In this document: piece by piece, positions 33,537-40,906 of the stretch | Position numbering within the stretch: position 1 is the first letter of the stretch | How the letters are laid out: the number at the start of each line of letters is the position of its first letter | Source of the DNA: a virus | Virus record (IMG/VR): IMGVR_UViG_3300027896_000052 | Span: 1-55,286 of that record | Length of the DNA: 55,286 nt | Direction: 5' to 3' (one strand) | Position numbers and translations under genes: made by a program | The notes under the pieces: generated by a model | The model's database searches: none | Told to the model about the DNA's origin: nothing | The model's input: the letters and a program-made list of their open reading frames with translations, nothing else

Positions 33537-33682
33537 GTCTTCACCTCGAATCCCTGAGCCTTGAGAAAATCGATTATGGCCAATTCAAGGCTCCATCCTG
33601 CCTGGTTGGCTGCCAGCCGGACGGTTCGAGGTAGGGTACTTATGAATTCCGCGATCTTCGCCCGCTCGATTGTCGGTTTCAT
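33533..33682 (-). CDS. Small helical protein
   Basis: 49 residues beginning MKPTIERAKIAEFISTLPRT and ending FLKAQGFEVKT. Too short for most gene finders, but start and stop each overlap neighbours by ATGA, which supports it. Not recognised. Confidence 0.62.
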   Translation of the reverse strand: MKPTIERAKIAEFISTLPRTVRLAANQAGWSLELAIIDFLKAQGFEVKT

Positions 33683-33846
33683 CTCCGTCCTCGTTTCTTG
33701 GGGATCGTGAGCTTCGGCTTGGGAAAGTGGAGCGTCAGCTTTTTGGTATTCGGGTCGCTCGCCAATGCGACGGCCGCCAACATCATGGTGGTCGCGCTGT
33801 CGAATTCCCGCCGCTCCTTTGTGCCATCAAATCGTTCGATATCCAT
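33679..33846 (-). CDS. Small basic-tailed protein
   Basis: 55 residues with an AAGGAGG site. Middle FDSATTMMLAAVALASDPN is helical; the end is basic (KPKLTIPKKRGRR). Not recognised. Confidence 0.62.
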   Translation of the reverse strand: MDIERFDGTKERREFDSATTMMLAAVALASDPNTKKLTLHFPKPKLTIPKKRGRR

Positions 33847-33890
33847 GGGGGCCTCCTTATTTCCTGGAATAGGCCATAAGCCAGGAAAAT

Positions 33891-34160
33891 TCAGATATCG
33901 ATCCTTTCGGTCAGGTTCCGGATGGCGATCCTCTGACCTTTGATGATCCCCGCGATCTTGAAAAGCTCTGAGGCGACGGCCGAGCATCCGGGAGGGACCT
34001 CATCCAGGGCCCTTGCCTTGGTAGATTCCTCGGGACCGGACAGCGGGCCGAGTTTCACTTTTAAGGCCTCGATCGCTTCCTCGTTGTGCTTCAGGCTCTC
34101 TTGGATGGCCGAGAGGCCGTTCCCGATTTCCTTGGGTCCGTCCGCTTTTTTTGATCCCAT
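33891..34160 (-). CDS. Small helical protein
   Basis: 89 residues. Two helical parts (NGLSAIQESLKHNEEAIEAL and CSAVASELFKIAGIIKGQRI) are joined by a Pro/Gly stretch. An AAAGGAG site lies about 16 bases upstream, with a two-codon ATG GAA TAA in between. Not recognised. Confidence 0.6.
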   Translation of the reverse strand: MGSKKADGPKEIGNGLSAIQESLKHNEEAIEALKVKLGPLSGPEESTKARALDEVPPGCSAVASELFKIAGIIKGQRIAIRNLTERIDI

Positions 34161-34210
34161 TTATTCCATCGGTTTTCTCCTTTATCCTTTTTCTCTGGCT
34201 TATGGCCTAT

Positions 34211-34768
34211 TCAGAATTCCCATCCGCATTTGGGACATTTGTGCGGCTTTTTCCGGGCTTTGAATTCCACGTTTTCCTCTTCCTGACCATCCGCGGGCGG
34301 CCCGAAATGTCCAAGGACGTCTTTAAGCGTAATGGGTTTGGCGAGCTCGATCGTGAAATTCTCCAAAACGATTTGATCCCTTATGGGATAAACGAGCTCG
34401 GCTAACTTTTCCTCGATATAGATGCCTGATCGCTGGTTATCGAGCAGGGCGAGCTCGAGGCGCTCGGCTTCGCTATGAGGAAAATTCAGCGAGATCCAAA
34501 CGGGGACTTCCGGTCCGTATTGGAGGATCGATTTCATGGCATGCCAGCGCATATTTCCGCCGCCAGTCACGTACCGCCCGGTGTCCTCTTGCGGGTAGTC
34601 CTCGTAGCTGGCGCCGGCCGGCCAGCAGGTCAGGACCTGAAACTGCCCTTTCTTGGATATGCTGTCGGCTAAGAGCTCGAGCTCCTCGTTTTCAATATTT
34701 CGGGGATTTTTCTGCCACGGCTCGATGACGCCAAAAACTACTTTTTTGAATTCAGGCTGCTTGAGCAT
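34211..34768 (-). CDS. ParB/Srx-like protein with zinc-ribbon end
   Basis: 185 residues. The N-terminal VIEPWQKNPRNIENEELELL with ADSISKKGQFQVLT is the ParB/Srx fold start; GRYVTGGGNMRWHAMKSI is the (C/T)GxxR-like nucleotide site, here GGGNMR; LALLDNQRSGIYIEEKLAEL follows. The end KCPKCGWEF is half of a zinc ribbon. In phages such proteins usually sit before DNA methylases and terminases; here the terminase is downstream but no DNA methylase is adjacent. DNA modification or packaging control is possible. Confidence 0.82.
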   Translation of the reverse strand: MLKQPEFKKVVFGVIEPWQKNPRNIENEELELLADSISKKGQFQVLTCWPAGASYEDYPQEDTGRYVTGGGNMRWHAMKSILQYGPEVPVWISLNFPHSEAERLELALLDNQRSGIYIEEKLAELVYPIRDQIVLENFTIELAKPITLKDVLGHFGPPADGQEEENVEFKARKKPHKCPKCGWEF

Positions 34769-34783
34769 GGGGCATTGTTTCGA

Positions 34784-35164
34784 TCATCGCGGAAACTTCC
34801 GCCTTTCCATCGTTTCGGCGATTTCTTTCACGGAGGCTTGGGCCGACGTCGCTTTTTCCCGGGTTACTGCAGCATCGACTTTGACCGCTTCAAGGCCTTG
34901 GAAGATCCTGTTGAAACAGTCCCGATCCTCCTGATGGGCGGTCGACATGTCCGTCCAGAGCCGCTCCGATGCTCCCTCGATCTTGCCGACCCGCTCGACC
35001 AGATCTGTATGAAGCGGGCAAGGCAGCCGACCGTTCCCGTTTCCCGGCTTCGTTTGGGACAGGTCATTGGCTACCTTTTTTTGATCATGGAATAGTTTTG
35101 CCCAGGCTACCATATTTCCCGCGACCGCGACGACCGCCGTGACTTCCCCCGCTGAAAGGGCCAT
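34784..35164 (-). CDS. Membrane-anchored coiled-coil protein (lysis region)
   Basis: 126 residues. The N-terminal 20 residues (LSAGEVTAVVAVAGNMVAWA) form a short hydrophobic helix, then a soluble part with HTDLVERVGKIEGASERLWT and RIFQGLEAVKVDAAVTREKA, a predicted coiled coil. The arrangement resembles small phage holin-associated or XhlA-like proteins. Located just after the lysis genes. Function inferred only. Confidence 0.55.
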   Translation of the reverse strand: MALSAGEVTAVVAVAGNMVAWAKLFHDQKKVANDLSQTKPGNGNGRLPCPLHTDLVERVGKIEGASERLWTDMSTAHQEDRDCFNRIFQGLEAVKVDAAVTREKATSAQASVKEIAETMERRKFPR

Positions 35165-35179
35165 TGCTTGTCCGTCCCT

Positions 35180-35932
35180 TCAGATGCTGAGGGAGAAGGA
35201 AAGGCTCAGGCCCGTCCTCTGCTTCTCAGCTCCGGTTTTGGCCGCGGATGCCGCTGGGGTTTTCTTGAAAAATAGCTCATAACCGGCCAGGGCCGCGAGC
35301 CCGACGACCACGACCGTTTTAATCCCGCCGCCGATCTTCAGGCTCGTTATCTGTTTTCCCTCTTTGGCGGCCAGGGCCTCGGCGATCGTCCGCCGCTGGA
35401 CCTCCTTGTCGTAATCGGCTTTGAGGCCGGCGTTGATCACATCCTTGTTTTTATCGATGATCACCTGGGCATCGAATTTTTCGTGCCAGGCGTCGCGTTG
35501 CTTCTGGTCTTCTGCCCGGCCGGCCTGTTCCAGGCTCAGGCTGATATGGAGGGCGGCGATCGTCGCGTCCTGGTTTTTGATAATCGCATCCTTGTCCGTC
35601 AAGTTCTTCCGCTCCGCCTCGAGGTCCGCCGTCGCCTTGTTTTTTGCGGCGATCGCGGCATCGATTTTCCCTTCAGCTCCGGTGGAGGCGGCGATGATCT
35701 TATCCTGGGCCGCGAGCTTCTTCGCCTGTTCGGCGATCGTCTTGGCCGCAGCTTCATCGGCCGCTTTGTGGGCATCCTTCTCGGCCTTCTGATCGATCTT
35801 GATCTGGGCGAGTTGGCCCTTCAGGTTATCGATCTGTGAGCTCCGGCAGCTCCGCTGAAGCAAAAAAAAGGCCGCGAGCAGGATAGCCGCGGCGATGCCG
35901 ATCCATTTCCATTCTTTGCTACTTATGGTCAT
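35180..35932 (-). CDS. Bitopic coiled-coil membrane protein (lysis region)
   Basis: 250 residues. Transmembrane helix at 9-25 (WIGIAAAILLAAFFLLQ), then a long Ala/Lys/Asp coiled coil (30-200), then a second hydrophobic helix (TVVVVGLAALAGYELFF) and a beta-like end (GLSLSFSLSI). It overlaps the holin candidate by 14 bases. An inner-membrane spanin would have only the first helix, so this is not a simple Rz. It may link the membrane to the periplasm or form part of lysis control. Confidence 0.55.
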   Translation of the reverse strand: MTISSKEWKWIGIAAAILLAAFFLLQRSCRSSQIDNLKGQLAQIKIDQKAEKDAHKAADEAAAKTIAEQAKKLAAQDKIIAASTGAEGKIDAAIAAKNKATADLEAERKNLTDKDAIIKNQDATIAALHISLSLEQAGRAEDQKQRDAWHEKFDAQVIIDKNKDVINAGLKADYDKEVQRRTIAEALAAKEGKQITSLKIGGGIKTVVVVGLAALAGYELFFKKTPAASAAKTGAEKQRTGLSLSFSLSI

Positions 35933-36209
35933 CTTGCGTCTCCTCCCCGCTTTTCTTCGGTTGGAATATCCCGGTGATCCCCTGGACGCCGCGGACGGCC
36001 AGCAGGGCGATAGCCATGTCCCGGACCGCCTTGATGGCGTTGATCACGACGTCGGGAGTCAGGGCCTGGGCCGCCCGGGCCGCCGCGATCAGGATGAAGA
36101 TTGCCCCCGCTGCGAAGACGAAGGCGACGAGCTTCTGGCTCGTCATCTTGTAGAGCAGACGGATCGAGCAGTCCTTCGGCCCCCATTTGATTTCTTTTTT
36201 TTCTGGCAT
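35919..36209 (-). CDS. Holin candidate
   Basis: 96 residues with GAGGAGG. Two hydrophobic segments: about 29-49 (LVAFVFAAGAIFILIAAARA) and 56-75 (VINAIKAVRDMAIALLAVRG, weaker), with charged ends. Next to the amidase and under its promoter, so a holin is the natural assignment, though the second helix is only moderately hydrophobic. Confidence 0.6.
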   Translation of the reverse strand: MPEKKEIKWGPKDCSIRLLYKMTSQKLVAFVFAAGAIFILIAAARAAQALTPDVVINAIKAVRDMAIALLAVRGVQGITGIFQPKKSGEETQDDHK

Positions 36210-36227
36210 GGTTGCCTCCTCGCCTTT

Positions 36228-36794
36228 TTAGTCGGCGAGGCTGGGGACCGCATTGAGAACGGCGCGCGCGAGGGCCTCTTGGTTCACGGGATCCGCGAGG
36301 AAGGCGGCCCGCTCGTCGTTCGTTATGAATTCGAATTCGATGAGGACTGCGGGCATCGAGGTGTTCCGCAGGACGTAAAAATTCGATTCCTTGTCCGGAT
36401 CTCCATCATCGTAATCGACCCGCGCCGGCGTATCGGGCATGACATGCCGGAGCTCGCCCCAGATCGTTGTGGCGATGTCATCGGCCGCGGTTTGCCCAAT
36501 CGATGTCCAGACCTCGAAACCCAGGGCCTTTGGATTTTCGGCGGCGTTGATGTGAAAGCTCAGGAAGAGATCGGCGCCCCATTTCTCGGCCAGCGCGACG
36601 CGGGCCTCGAGGCTGACGTAGTCGTCGCCTCGGCGGGCGAGGGCGACCGCATATCCGACGGCGATCGCGCGGGCCTCAAAGGCCTTGGAGATGGCGAGGG
36701 TGAGCTCCGATTCTTTCCGCCCGGTGTGGGCGTTGACCGCTCCGGGGTCGCTGCCGCCATGGCCCGGGTCCACAAAGATTTTTTTAATTTTCAT
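36228..36794 (-). CDS. Endolysin: N-acetylmuramoyl-L-alanine amidase (Amidase_3)
   Basis: 188 residues; start at 36794, 13 bases after GGGAGG. Amidase_3 zinc ligands are visible: His12 in VDPGHGG, Glu30 in RKESEL, His81 in LFLSFHINA, and the catalytic Glu153 in AVLIEFEFITN. The domain fills the protein; no cell-wall-binding or signal sequence. It cuts the amide bond between muramic acid and the stem peptide. Located just after a terminator and its own promoter, so lysis genes can be turned on separately. Confidence 0.93.
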   Translation of the reverse strand: MKIKKIFVDPGHGGSDPGAVNAHTGRKESELTLAISKAFEARAIAVGYAVALARRGDDYVSLEARVALAEKWGADLFLSFHINAAENPKALGFEVWTSIGQTAADDIATTIWGELRHVMPDTPARVDYDDGDPDKESNFYVLRNTSMPAVLIEFEFITNDERAAFLADPVNQEALARAVLNAVPSLAD

Positions 36795-36822
36795 TCCCTG
36801 CGGCCTCCCTTCCGTCGGCCTA

Positions 36823-36851
36823 AAGATACACGCGTCTTTGAGTACAGTCAA
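36823..36851 (-). promoter_or_regulatory. Promoter of the lysis gene set
   Basis: Minus-strand TTGACT (36851-36846), 17-base spacer, TATCTT (36828-36823), about 28 bases before the amidase start. It directly follows the long hairpin terminator. One mismatch in each box to the strongest promoters here. Confidence 0.75.
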
Positions 36852-36942
36852 TAAAAATAAATTCGGCCCCCTCGCCGTCCTCCCGTTCTGTCGGACAAAA
36901 ATAGGGAAGAAGAAAAAAATCGGGAGGTGAGTCCGGGGGCCG
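36852..36942 (-). terminator. Two-tier hairpin terminator before lysis promoter
   Basis: Arms CGGCCCCC/GGGGGCCG (36864-36871 with 36935-36942) enclose a symmetric 7x7 internal loop and a second perfect stem CCTCCCG/CGGGAGG (36879-36885 with 36921-36927). On the minus strand the outer arm is followed by AATTTATTTTTAT. It separates the accessory genes from the lysis promoter. The 35-base apical loop is long for an intrinsic terminator, so efficiency is uncertain. Confidence 0.65.
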
Positions 36943-36947
36943 TTAAG

Positions 36948-37439
36948 CTAAGGCTTTTCGGGAAAGGGGACTATCTTTTCATCGAGCTCTTTTTCGGCCT
37001 TCGTCCTTAGCCATGCCGGCCAGAGCGTCGGGGAAATCTTGTCCCGGAGTCCGCTGCCGACGATGAGCTCGGCCAGGGCTTCGATGTCTGCTTCCGTGAA
37101 TCCCTTGAAGGCCAAGTCTTCGGCCGTGAGGAACGCGACGTCGATCAACTGCTCGATCTTGGCCGCCGAAATCTTATCGTAGAGCTCCTGGGGGATATCG
37201 ATTTGGACCGGCGCCCCGTCTCCTTGGAGGATGATCGGTGGGGGCGGATCCGCCGGCTCCTGGCCTTCGGTCATCGAAATGCCCGGAGCGATGGCGAGTT
37301 CAAATCCGATCGTTCGCAGCCAGATCTGGAGCGTCGTCTTCTCGAGATCGAAAGTCGGAGAGATCCGGAGTGCTTTGAAAAAGTCCTGCAGTTGGCCGTC
37401 CGTCTGTACGATGATTAGCGGCTTGGGCATGTTCTTCAT
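36948..37439 (-). CDS. Unknown protein
   Basis: 163 residues, ATGA-coupled to the MazG-like gene. N-terminal beta/alpha part (KPLIIVQTDGQLQDFFKALR), a Pro-rich linker near 65 (ADPPPPIILQGDG), then a helical half (IEQLIDVAFLTAEDLAFKGF, then TEADIEALAELIVGSGL). The second half resembles a helix-hairpin-helix style small fold but no family is certain. Last gene before the terminator. Confidence 0.65.
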   Translation of the reverse strand: MKNMPKPLIIVQTDGQLQDFFKALRISPTFDLEKTTLQIWLRTIGFELAIAPGISMTEGQEPADPPPPIILQGDGAPVQIDIPQELYDKISAAKIEQLIDVAFLTAEDLAFKGFTEADIEALAELIVGSGLRDKISPTLWPAWLRTKAEKELDEKIVPFPEKP

Positions 37440-37699
37440 TTCAGTTTCCTTCCTTTTTCGAGTTTACGCCTCTCGCAGTCTATGGCCGCCACGGCCACGG
37501 CCGCGACTTCGGTGAGCTCCTTGATATATCCGCTTCTGTCGTCTTCAAGAGCGGCCTTTGCGGCCTCTCCGGCTTCCTCCAGGAGGATCGATAACCATTT
37601 GAAAGGCCCGTGGTTTTGCTCCCCCCATTTCGCATCCTGCCTTTTCCGCTCGCGGATGATGGCTTCGATTTCGGATGTGCAGGCTTCGCAGACGATCAC
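37436..37699 (-). CDS. MazG-like nucleotide pyrophosphohydrolase
   Basis: 87 residues, starting with GTG at 37699 (GTGA overlap). Helix pattern ERKRQDAKWGEQNHGPFKWL, then LLEEAGEAAKAALE (EExxE motif), then ELTEVAAVAVAAIDC, as in phage MazG-like dNTP pyrophosphohydrolases. The second metal motif (ExxD) is poorly matched, so activity is uncertain. An N-terminal C-x2-C (CEACTSE) is extra. Confidence 0.78.
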   Translation of the reverse strand: MIVCEACTSEIEAIIRERKRQDAKWGEQNHGPFKWLSILLEEAGEAAKAALEDDRSGYIKELTEVAAVAVAAIDCERRKLEKGRKLK

Positions 37700-37878
37700 G
37701 GTTTCTCCAGCTCTGGAGTCTTGGTATTTTTGATTCGCTCGAGCAGGGCGGTCCCTTCATAATGGGCAAGGCCGACCGCAGCCTCGATCTTGATCCGGAC
37801 GATATCGGATGGCTCCGCTGCCTTCGCAGTCGCCGGGATCCCTGCCAGCGGGAAAATCAAGAATGCTCGTCTTTTCAT
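37696..37878 (-). CDS. Small secreted protein
   Basis: 60 residues from ATG 37878. Residues 1-20 form a signal peptide (KRRAFLIFPLAGIPATAKA) with an AKA-AEP cleavage site; the mature part (SDIVRIKIEAAVGLAHYEG) is helical. Outside the lysis operon, so not an obvious spanin. Unknown. Confidence 0.6.
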   Translation of the reverse strand: MKRRAFLIFPLAGIPATAKAAEPSDIVRIKIEAAVGLAHYEGTALLERIKNTKTPELEKP

Positions 37879-37880
37879 GG

Positions 37881-38090
37881 CTACTCCAGTTGGCAGTTGC
37901 AGTTTGGATGCTTGGGCGGAGCCGTCCAGACGGAAAATATTTTCCCGCATCGCCTGCACTTCTCCGTCACGATCGAAAGCGGCCAATAGCCGTTATACTT
38001 GACCCCCGGGAAATCCGGGTCATCCCGGATTTCCGTGATCCTTTTGTGGAGCCCGATCCTGCAGAGGAATTTTCCTATCTTTTTTAGCAT
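37881..38090 (-). CDS. Small zinc-ribbon-like protein
   Basis: 69 residues with CAGGAGA. C-terminal EKCRRCGKIFSVWTAPPKHP and NCNC give a CxxC...CxC set. The N-terminal part begins LKKIGKFLCRIGLHKR, a pattern seen in short phage zinc-finger proteins. Unknown role. Confidence 0.7.
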   Translation of the reverse strand: MLKKIGKFLCRIGLHKRITEIRDDPDFPGVKYNGYWPLSIVTEKCRRCGKIFSVWTAPPKHPNCNCQLE

Positions 38091-38111
38091 GAGGTCTCCT
38101 GTCCCGCCCTT

Positions 38112-38345
38112 TTATATCGCCCTTCTCGCTTCTTCGCCGGTCGCATTGCGGAGGCGATAAACATATTTGGCCTTGGTCCTCCAGAATTGACCACAGCGGA
38201 GACATCGGACCCCGCTATAATCGCTGGCCTGATATTTGTAGCCATTAAAGGCTGAAAAATTGCAAAACCGCTGGACGACGACCCATTTAGCCATACGAAG
38301 GCAATGAGGGCCGTGGCACTTACATCCGTTCCCTCCGGCGCTCAT
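38112..38345 (-). CDS. Small zinc-ribbon-like protein
   Basis: 77 residues from ATG 38345 (ATGA overlap). Cysteines and His in NGCKCHGPHC and a ribbon-like VRCLRCGQFWRTKAKYVYRL. Likely zinc-binding. Unknown role. Confidence 0.68.
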   Translation of the reverse strand: MSAGGNGCKCHGPHCLRMAKWVVVQRFCNFSAFNGYKYQASDYSGVRCLRCGQFWRTKAKYVYRLRNATGEEARRAI

Positions 38346-38518
38346 GGCTTTTCTCGGTCTCGGTTCCTCCGAAATTCGATATTCAGGATCAAGCCGGCTA
38401 CGGCAAAACTCCCAGCTATAGCCGTGTCTTTTAAAAGCCAATTGATGATCGTGAAGTCCCCGATAAAATAAATCCCGTCTAAGATGAATCGCCAGGTGCT
38501 TCTCCTCATGGTACTCAT
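38342..38518 (-). CDS. Small membrane protein
   Basis: 58 residues from ATG 38518, ATGA-coupled to both neighbours. Two hydrophobic stretches (WRFILDGIYFIGDFTIINWL and TAIAGSFAVAGLILNI) then a basic end. Unknown. Confidence 0.62.
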   Translation of the reverse strand: MSTMRRSTWRFILDGIYFIGDFTIINWLLKDTAIAGSFAVAGLILNIEFRRNRDREKP

Positions 38519-38865
38519 CCTCCTTTGATTTCGACTTCGATCCCGGCTTGTCGAAGCCCCTTGTAGAGCCTGGAAGCGACGACCTTGGGGAGCATGATCT
38601 GTTCGCGTCCGAAGGTGAAAAGTGCGGCCTCAAAATCCCGGGCCTCCATCGTCACTTTGGGACAGCCCGGCGGATCTGCCTCCCATCGAACGATCGTCCG
38701 GAGCGTCCCTTCATGCCGTCTGGCCTCTTTGATCACGCCGTCCGCATCGATATAAAACTCACCTTCTGTCGGGCAGCAGATTGTGTTCACGATGATCCAC
38801 TTGCCCGCTCCCTTCTCTCTTGCCGGGCCTCCCTTTTCGAGATTGATAATCCCGTTTGTCTTCAT
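38515..38865 (-). CDS. Unknown small protein
   Basis: 116 residues from ATG 38865 with GAGG upstream (an in-frame ATG at 38946 would overlap the previous gene). Segments include GKWIIVNTICCPTEGEFYID, LRTIVRWEADPPGCPKVTME and FGREQIMLPKVVASRLYKGL. Beta-rich with paired Cys. Not recognised. Confidence 0.65.
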   Translation of the reverse strand: MKTNGIINLEKGGPAREKGAGKWIIVNTICCPTEGEFYIDADGVIKEARRHEGTLRTIVRWEADPPGCPKVTMEARDFEAALFTFGREQIMLPKVVASRLYKGLRQAGIEVEIKGG

Positions 38866-38894
38866 GTGATCCTCTTGAATTCCAGGACCCATAC

Positions 38895-39488
38895 TCAGGG
38901 GTTTTCCGTCCAGCCATAACCCCGCCCAGCATTGATGGAGTCCCATATTTTCCTAAATTCATAAATAACCGTATCCTGGTGGTGATCTTCCGATCCGCTC
39001 GGATATCCAATAGCTCCTTCAGCCTCAGCGTCTTGATCGCTGATGTCTTGGATGTTCTGGATGCGGACCGCCGTGATTTCGAGCAGGATCCGGCTGGCGG
39101 TCCTGGGCATATGAATCGACGGGCGCCATCTCATGGGTTGGCCGTTCCCGTTCAAAACCAGCGGCAGGGCCTCTCGGTAGACGATCTGCTTTTGACCTCC
39201 CCATTCCCCTTCGGCGAATCCCTCCCTAACCCACAGGCGGTCGCCGGGCTGGCCGTAAGGGCAAGGGGCCGCAATCTTAGGCGTATATTCATCCGGTTCT
39301 GGTCCCCTCCCGACTCGGCGAGTCTGCGTCTTTCGTCCCTCGAGGATCGCCCGGACCATCGGTCCGGAGAAAATAATCGGCCGTTCTTTCATGACGTATT
39401 TTCTTTCCAAATACCGGGCGTCTTTCTTCAGTTTTCCCCGCTGAGTCCGCCGGCGGCCCTGGTTATTGTGGTGCCGGCGGGTCTTCAT
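38895..39488 (-). CDS. ASCH-like domain protein
   Basis: 197 residues (ATGA start) or 165 from the internal Met33. KERPIIFSGPMVRAILEGRK and TQTRRV, CPYGQPGDRLWVREGFAEGE and RILLEITAVRIQNIQDISD are the classic signature of phage ASCH-like proteins. The first 32 residues are strongly basic (Arg/His/Gln). Predicted RNA- or modified-base-binding. It is the second ASCH protein in this genome. Confidence 0.88.
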   Translation of the reverse strand: MKTRRHHNNQGRRRTQRGKLKKDARYLERKYVMKERPIIFSGPMVRAILEGRKTQTRRVGRGPEPDEYTPKIAAPCPYGQPGDRLWVREGFAEGEWGGQKQIVYREALPLVLNGNGQPMRWRPSIHMPRTASRILLEITAVRIQNIQDISDQDAEAEGAIGYPSGSEDHHQDTVIYEFRKIWDSINAGRGYGWTENP

Positions 39489-39868
39489 CGGATAGGCTTA
39501 ATTTCCAGAATCTTCTTCGGAATGAACCAGTTTGTTATGGGATTCTGGCGCCAATATTGGGTCTGAGCCAACCAGTCGTTATTCTCGATCGCTTTGGATT
39601 GGATCGCAGCTAATTCAAGCGGAGAAATCGATTTGTTTTCCCTTGCTGAAATGAGCGTAAGCCGGGAAGCCTCGAATCCCGCTATTTTTGCTTTTATATC
39701 TGCCTGTGAGATCGGCAATATAATTAAAACAATTAACAAAATCAGGCCGCTTATAAAAGCCGTAAATCCGAGGCCGCCCATATCATAATTTGCTTTTTCG
39801 CCGATGAAATAGCCCAATATGGAGGCAACACAAATAAAAGCCAGTCCTAAGATGATAATCATCCTCAT
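39485..39868 (-). CDS. Two-helix membrane protein
   Basis: 127 residues, ATGA-coupled on both sides. Transmembrane helices at about 3-20 (MIIILGLAFICVASILGYFI) and 37-54 (AFISGLILLIVLIILPIS), then a soluble helical part. This gene is noticeably AT-richer than its neighbours, hinting at separate origin. Function unknown; a superinfection or membrane role is possible but not shown. Confidence 0.7.
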   Translation of the reverse strand: MRMIIILGLAFICVASILGYFIGEKANYDMGGLGFTAFISGLILLIVLIILPISQADIKAKIAGFEASRLTLISARENKSISPLELAAIQSKAIENNDWLAQTQYWRQNPITNWFIPKKILEIKPIR

Positions 39869-40221
39869 CCTCCTTCCGGATCTTCATCCCGGCAGTCGCC
39901 GTCCTCGAGCTCGGCCTTGATCTTGTCCAGGGCCCGGTCCAGTCGCCGAGTATCTAGATTCGACTCGATCGGGATCCTGCAGGCGGCTTCGGCCTTCGTC
40001 CGGATCGGGTCATGCGGCCATGGCCCCTCCTCCGGGAAGGTCCGCCTCATGTCTTCCAGGTTCTGCGGGTCGTAGGTGATCTTGCCGCCCGGGGCGGGTG
40101 CGACCGGCTGGGGCCGCGGCTGGAGCCGCTTGATGTGGGCCTGGCAGATCTGCCTCATGATCCCGCTTGGGAGGGCCTGGACGCAGCCGCAGGGCAGGGT
40201 CCGGCTGGTTTGAGGTCTCAT
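39865..40221 (-). CDS. Unknown small protein
   Basis: 118 residues from ATG 40221 (ATGA). Begins RPQTSRTLPCGCVQALPSGI; C-terminal helix is acidic (LDRALDKIKAELEDGDCRDE). CxC near the start could bind metal. Not recognised. Confidence 0.62.
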   Translation of the reverse strand: MRPQTSRTLPCGCVQALPSGIMRQICQAHIKRLQPRPQPVAPAPGGKITYDPQNLEDMRRTFPEEGPWPHDPIRTKAEAACRIPIESNLDTRRLDRALDKIKAELEDGDCRDEDPEGG

Positions 40222-40454
40222 GCGTCGACTCTGACTTCGGCCGTGAAGGTTTCCAGCCCCTTGCCGTCGATCGGCTCGACCGTCTCCCACAGGAAGCCGT
40301 ACTTCGCCCCAAGGATCGCCCAGGCCCGGTTCGCGCGTTCCTGGGGGCTTGAGGGGAGGCCGCAGTTCAGGGCTATCATCGGGACCGGCCGGGCCGCCTC
40401 GTAGAGCCGCTCGAGGTCCTCGTTCGAAAGCCGGAATTCCCGCCGCTCAGGCAT
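40218..40454 (-). CDS. Small conserved phage-type protein
   Basis: 78 residues from ATG 40454, overlapping the previous stop by 8 bases. Contains LSNEDLERLYEAARPVPMIA and SSPQERANRAWAILGAKYGF, a pattern I associate with short conserved phage proteins of unknown function. No catalytic motif. Confidence 0.68.
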   Translation of the reverse strand: MPERREFRLSNEDLERLYEAARPVPMIALNCGLPSSPQERANRAWAILGAKYGFLWETVEPIDGKGLETFTAEVRVDA

Positions 40455-40884
40455 GAGGGAGTTCCGGCTGAGAGGCCGTGATCCCCATCCTGGCCATCTC
40501 CCGCTTGGCGATTTCGATTTGGATCGCCGCAAGTTCGAGGGCATCGACGACGATCTGGCACCAGCTCGCCTTCGTTTCCGGCATCGAAATGGGGGCCAGG
40601 TCAAAGCGATAGCCGCCCTTCGTCTTGCCCTTCCCGTCCGGCTTCGGTTTCCCGTCGACCGCGATGAGGGTCCCGCCGTGAACGGTCGGCTGCGGGTCGT
40701 TCCTCATCATCCTCAGTTGGGGATTGATCTCCGCCAAGACCGATGGGGCGATGCCCTTCGCATCGGCCTCGGCGAGGACGAGCTTCCGGATCGTCTTGTT
40801 CGTCATGAAGACGCCGGCCTTCCGCTTCAAGACCGTGAGGATCAGGCCCTGTGTCATCTTTCCCGTTTCCGTTTTTGCTCCCAT
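40447..40884 (-). CDS. Unknown protein in recombination gene set
   Basis: 145 residues with AAGGAG. N-terminal TQGLILTVLKRKAGVFMTNK suggests a helix-turn-helix-like part; a Gly/Lys linker follows, then a helix-rich C-terminal half (SWCQIVVDALELAAIQIEIA). Next to the RuvC-like gene. Not recognised. Confidence 0.65.
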   Translation of the reverse strand: MGAKTETGKMTQGLILTVLKRKAGVFMTNKTIRKLVLAEADAKGIAPSVLAEINPQLRMMRNDPQPTVHGGTLIAVDGKPKPDGKGKTKGGYRFDLAPISMPETKASWCQIVVDALELAAIQIEIAKREMARMGITASQPELPHA

Positions 40885-40906
40885 GGTGTGCTCTCCTTAT
40901 CCTTCG

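Noticed and set aside
34161-34169. Two-codon ORF (ATG GAA TAA) at the best-placed start after AAAGGAG
   Set aside because: A minimal regulatory ORF is conceivable, but a chance ATG near the ribosome site of the next gene is more likely, and nothing else supports it.
35180-35932. Rz-type inner-membrane spanin
   Set aside because: It has a second hydrophobic helix near the C terminus and a beta-like tail, and no outer-membrane spanin is evident nearby, so I list it only as a lysis-region membrane protein.
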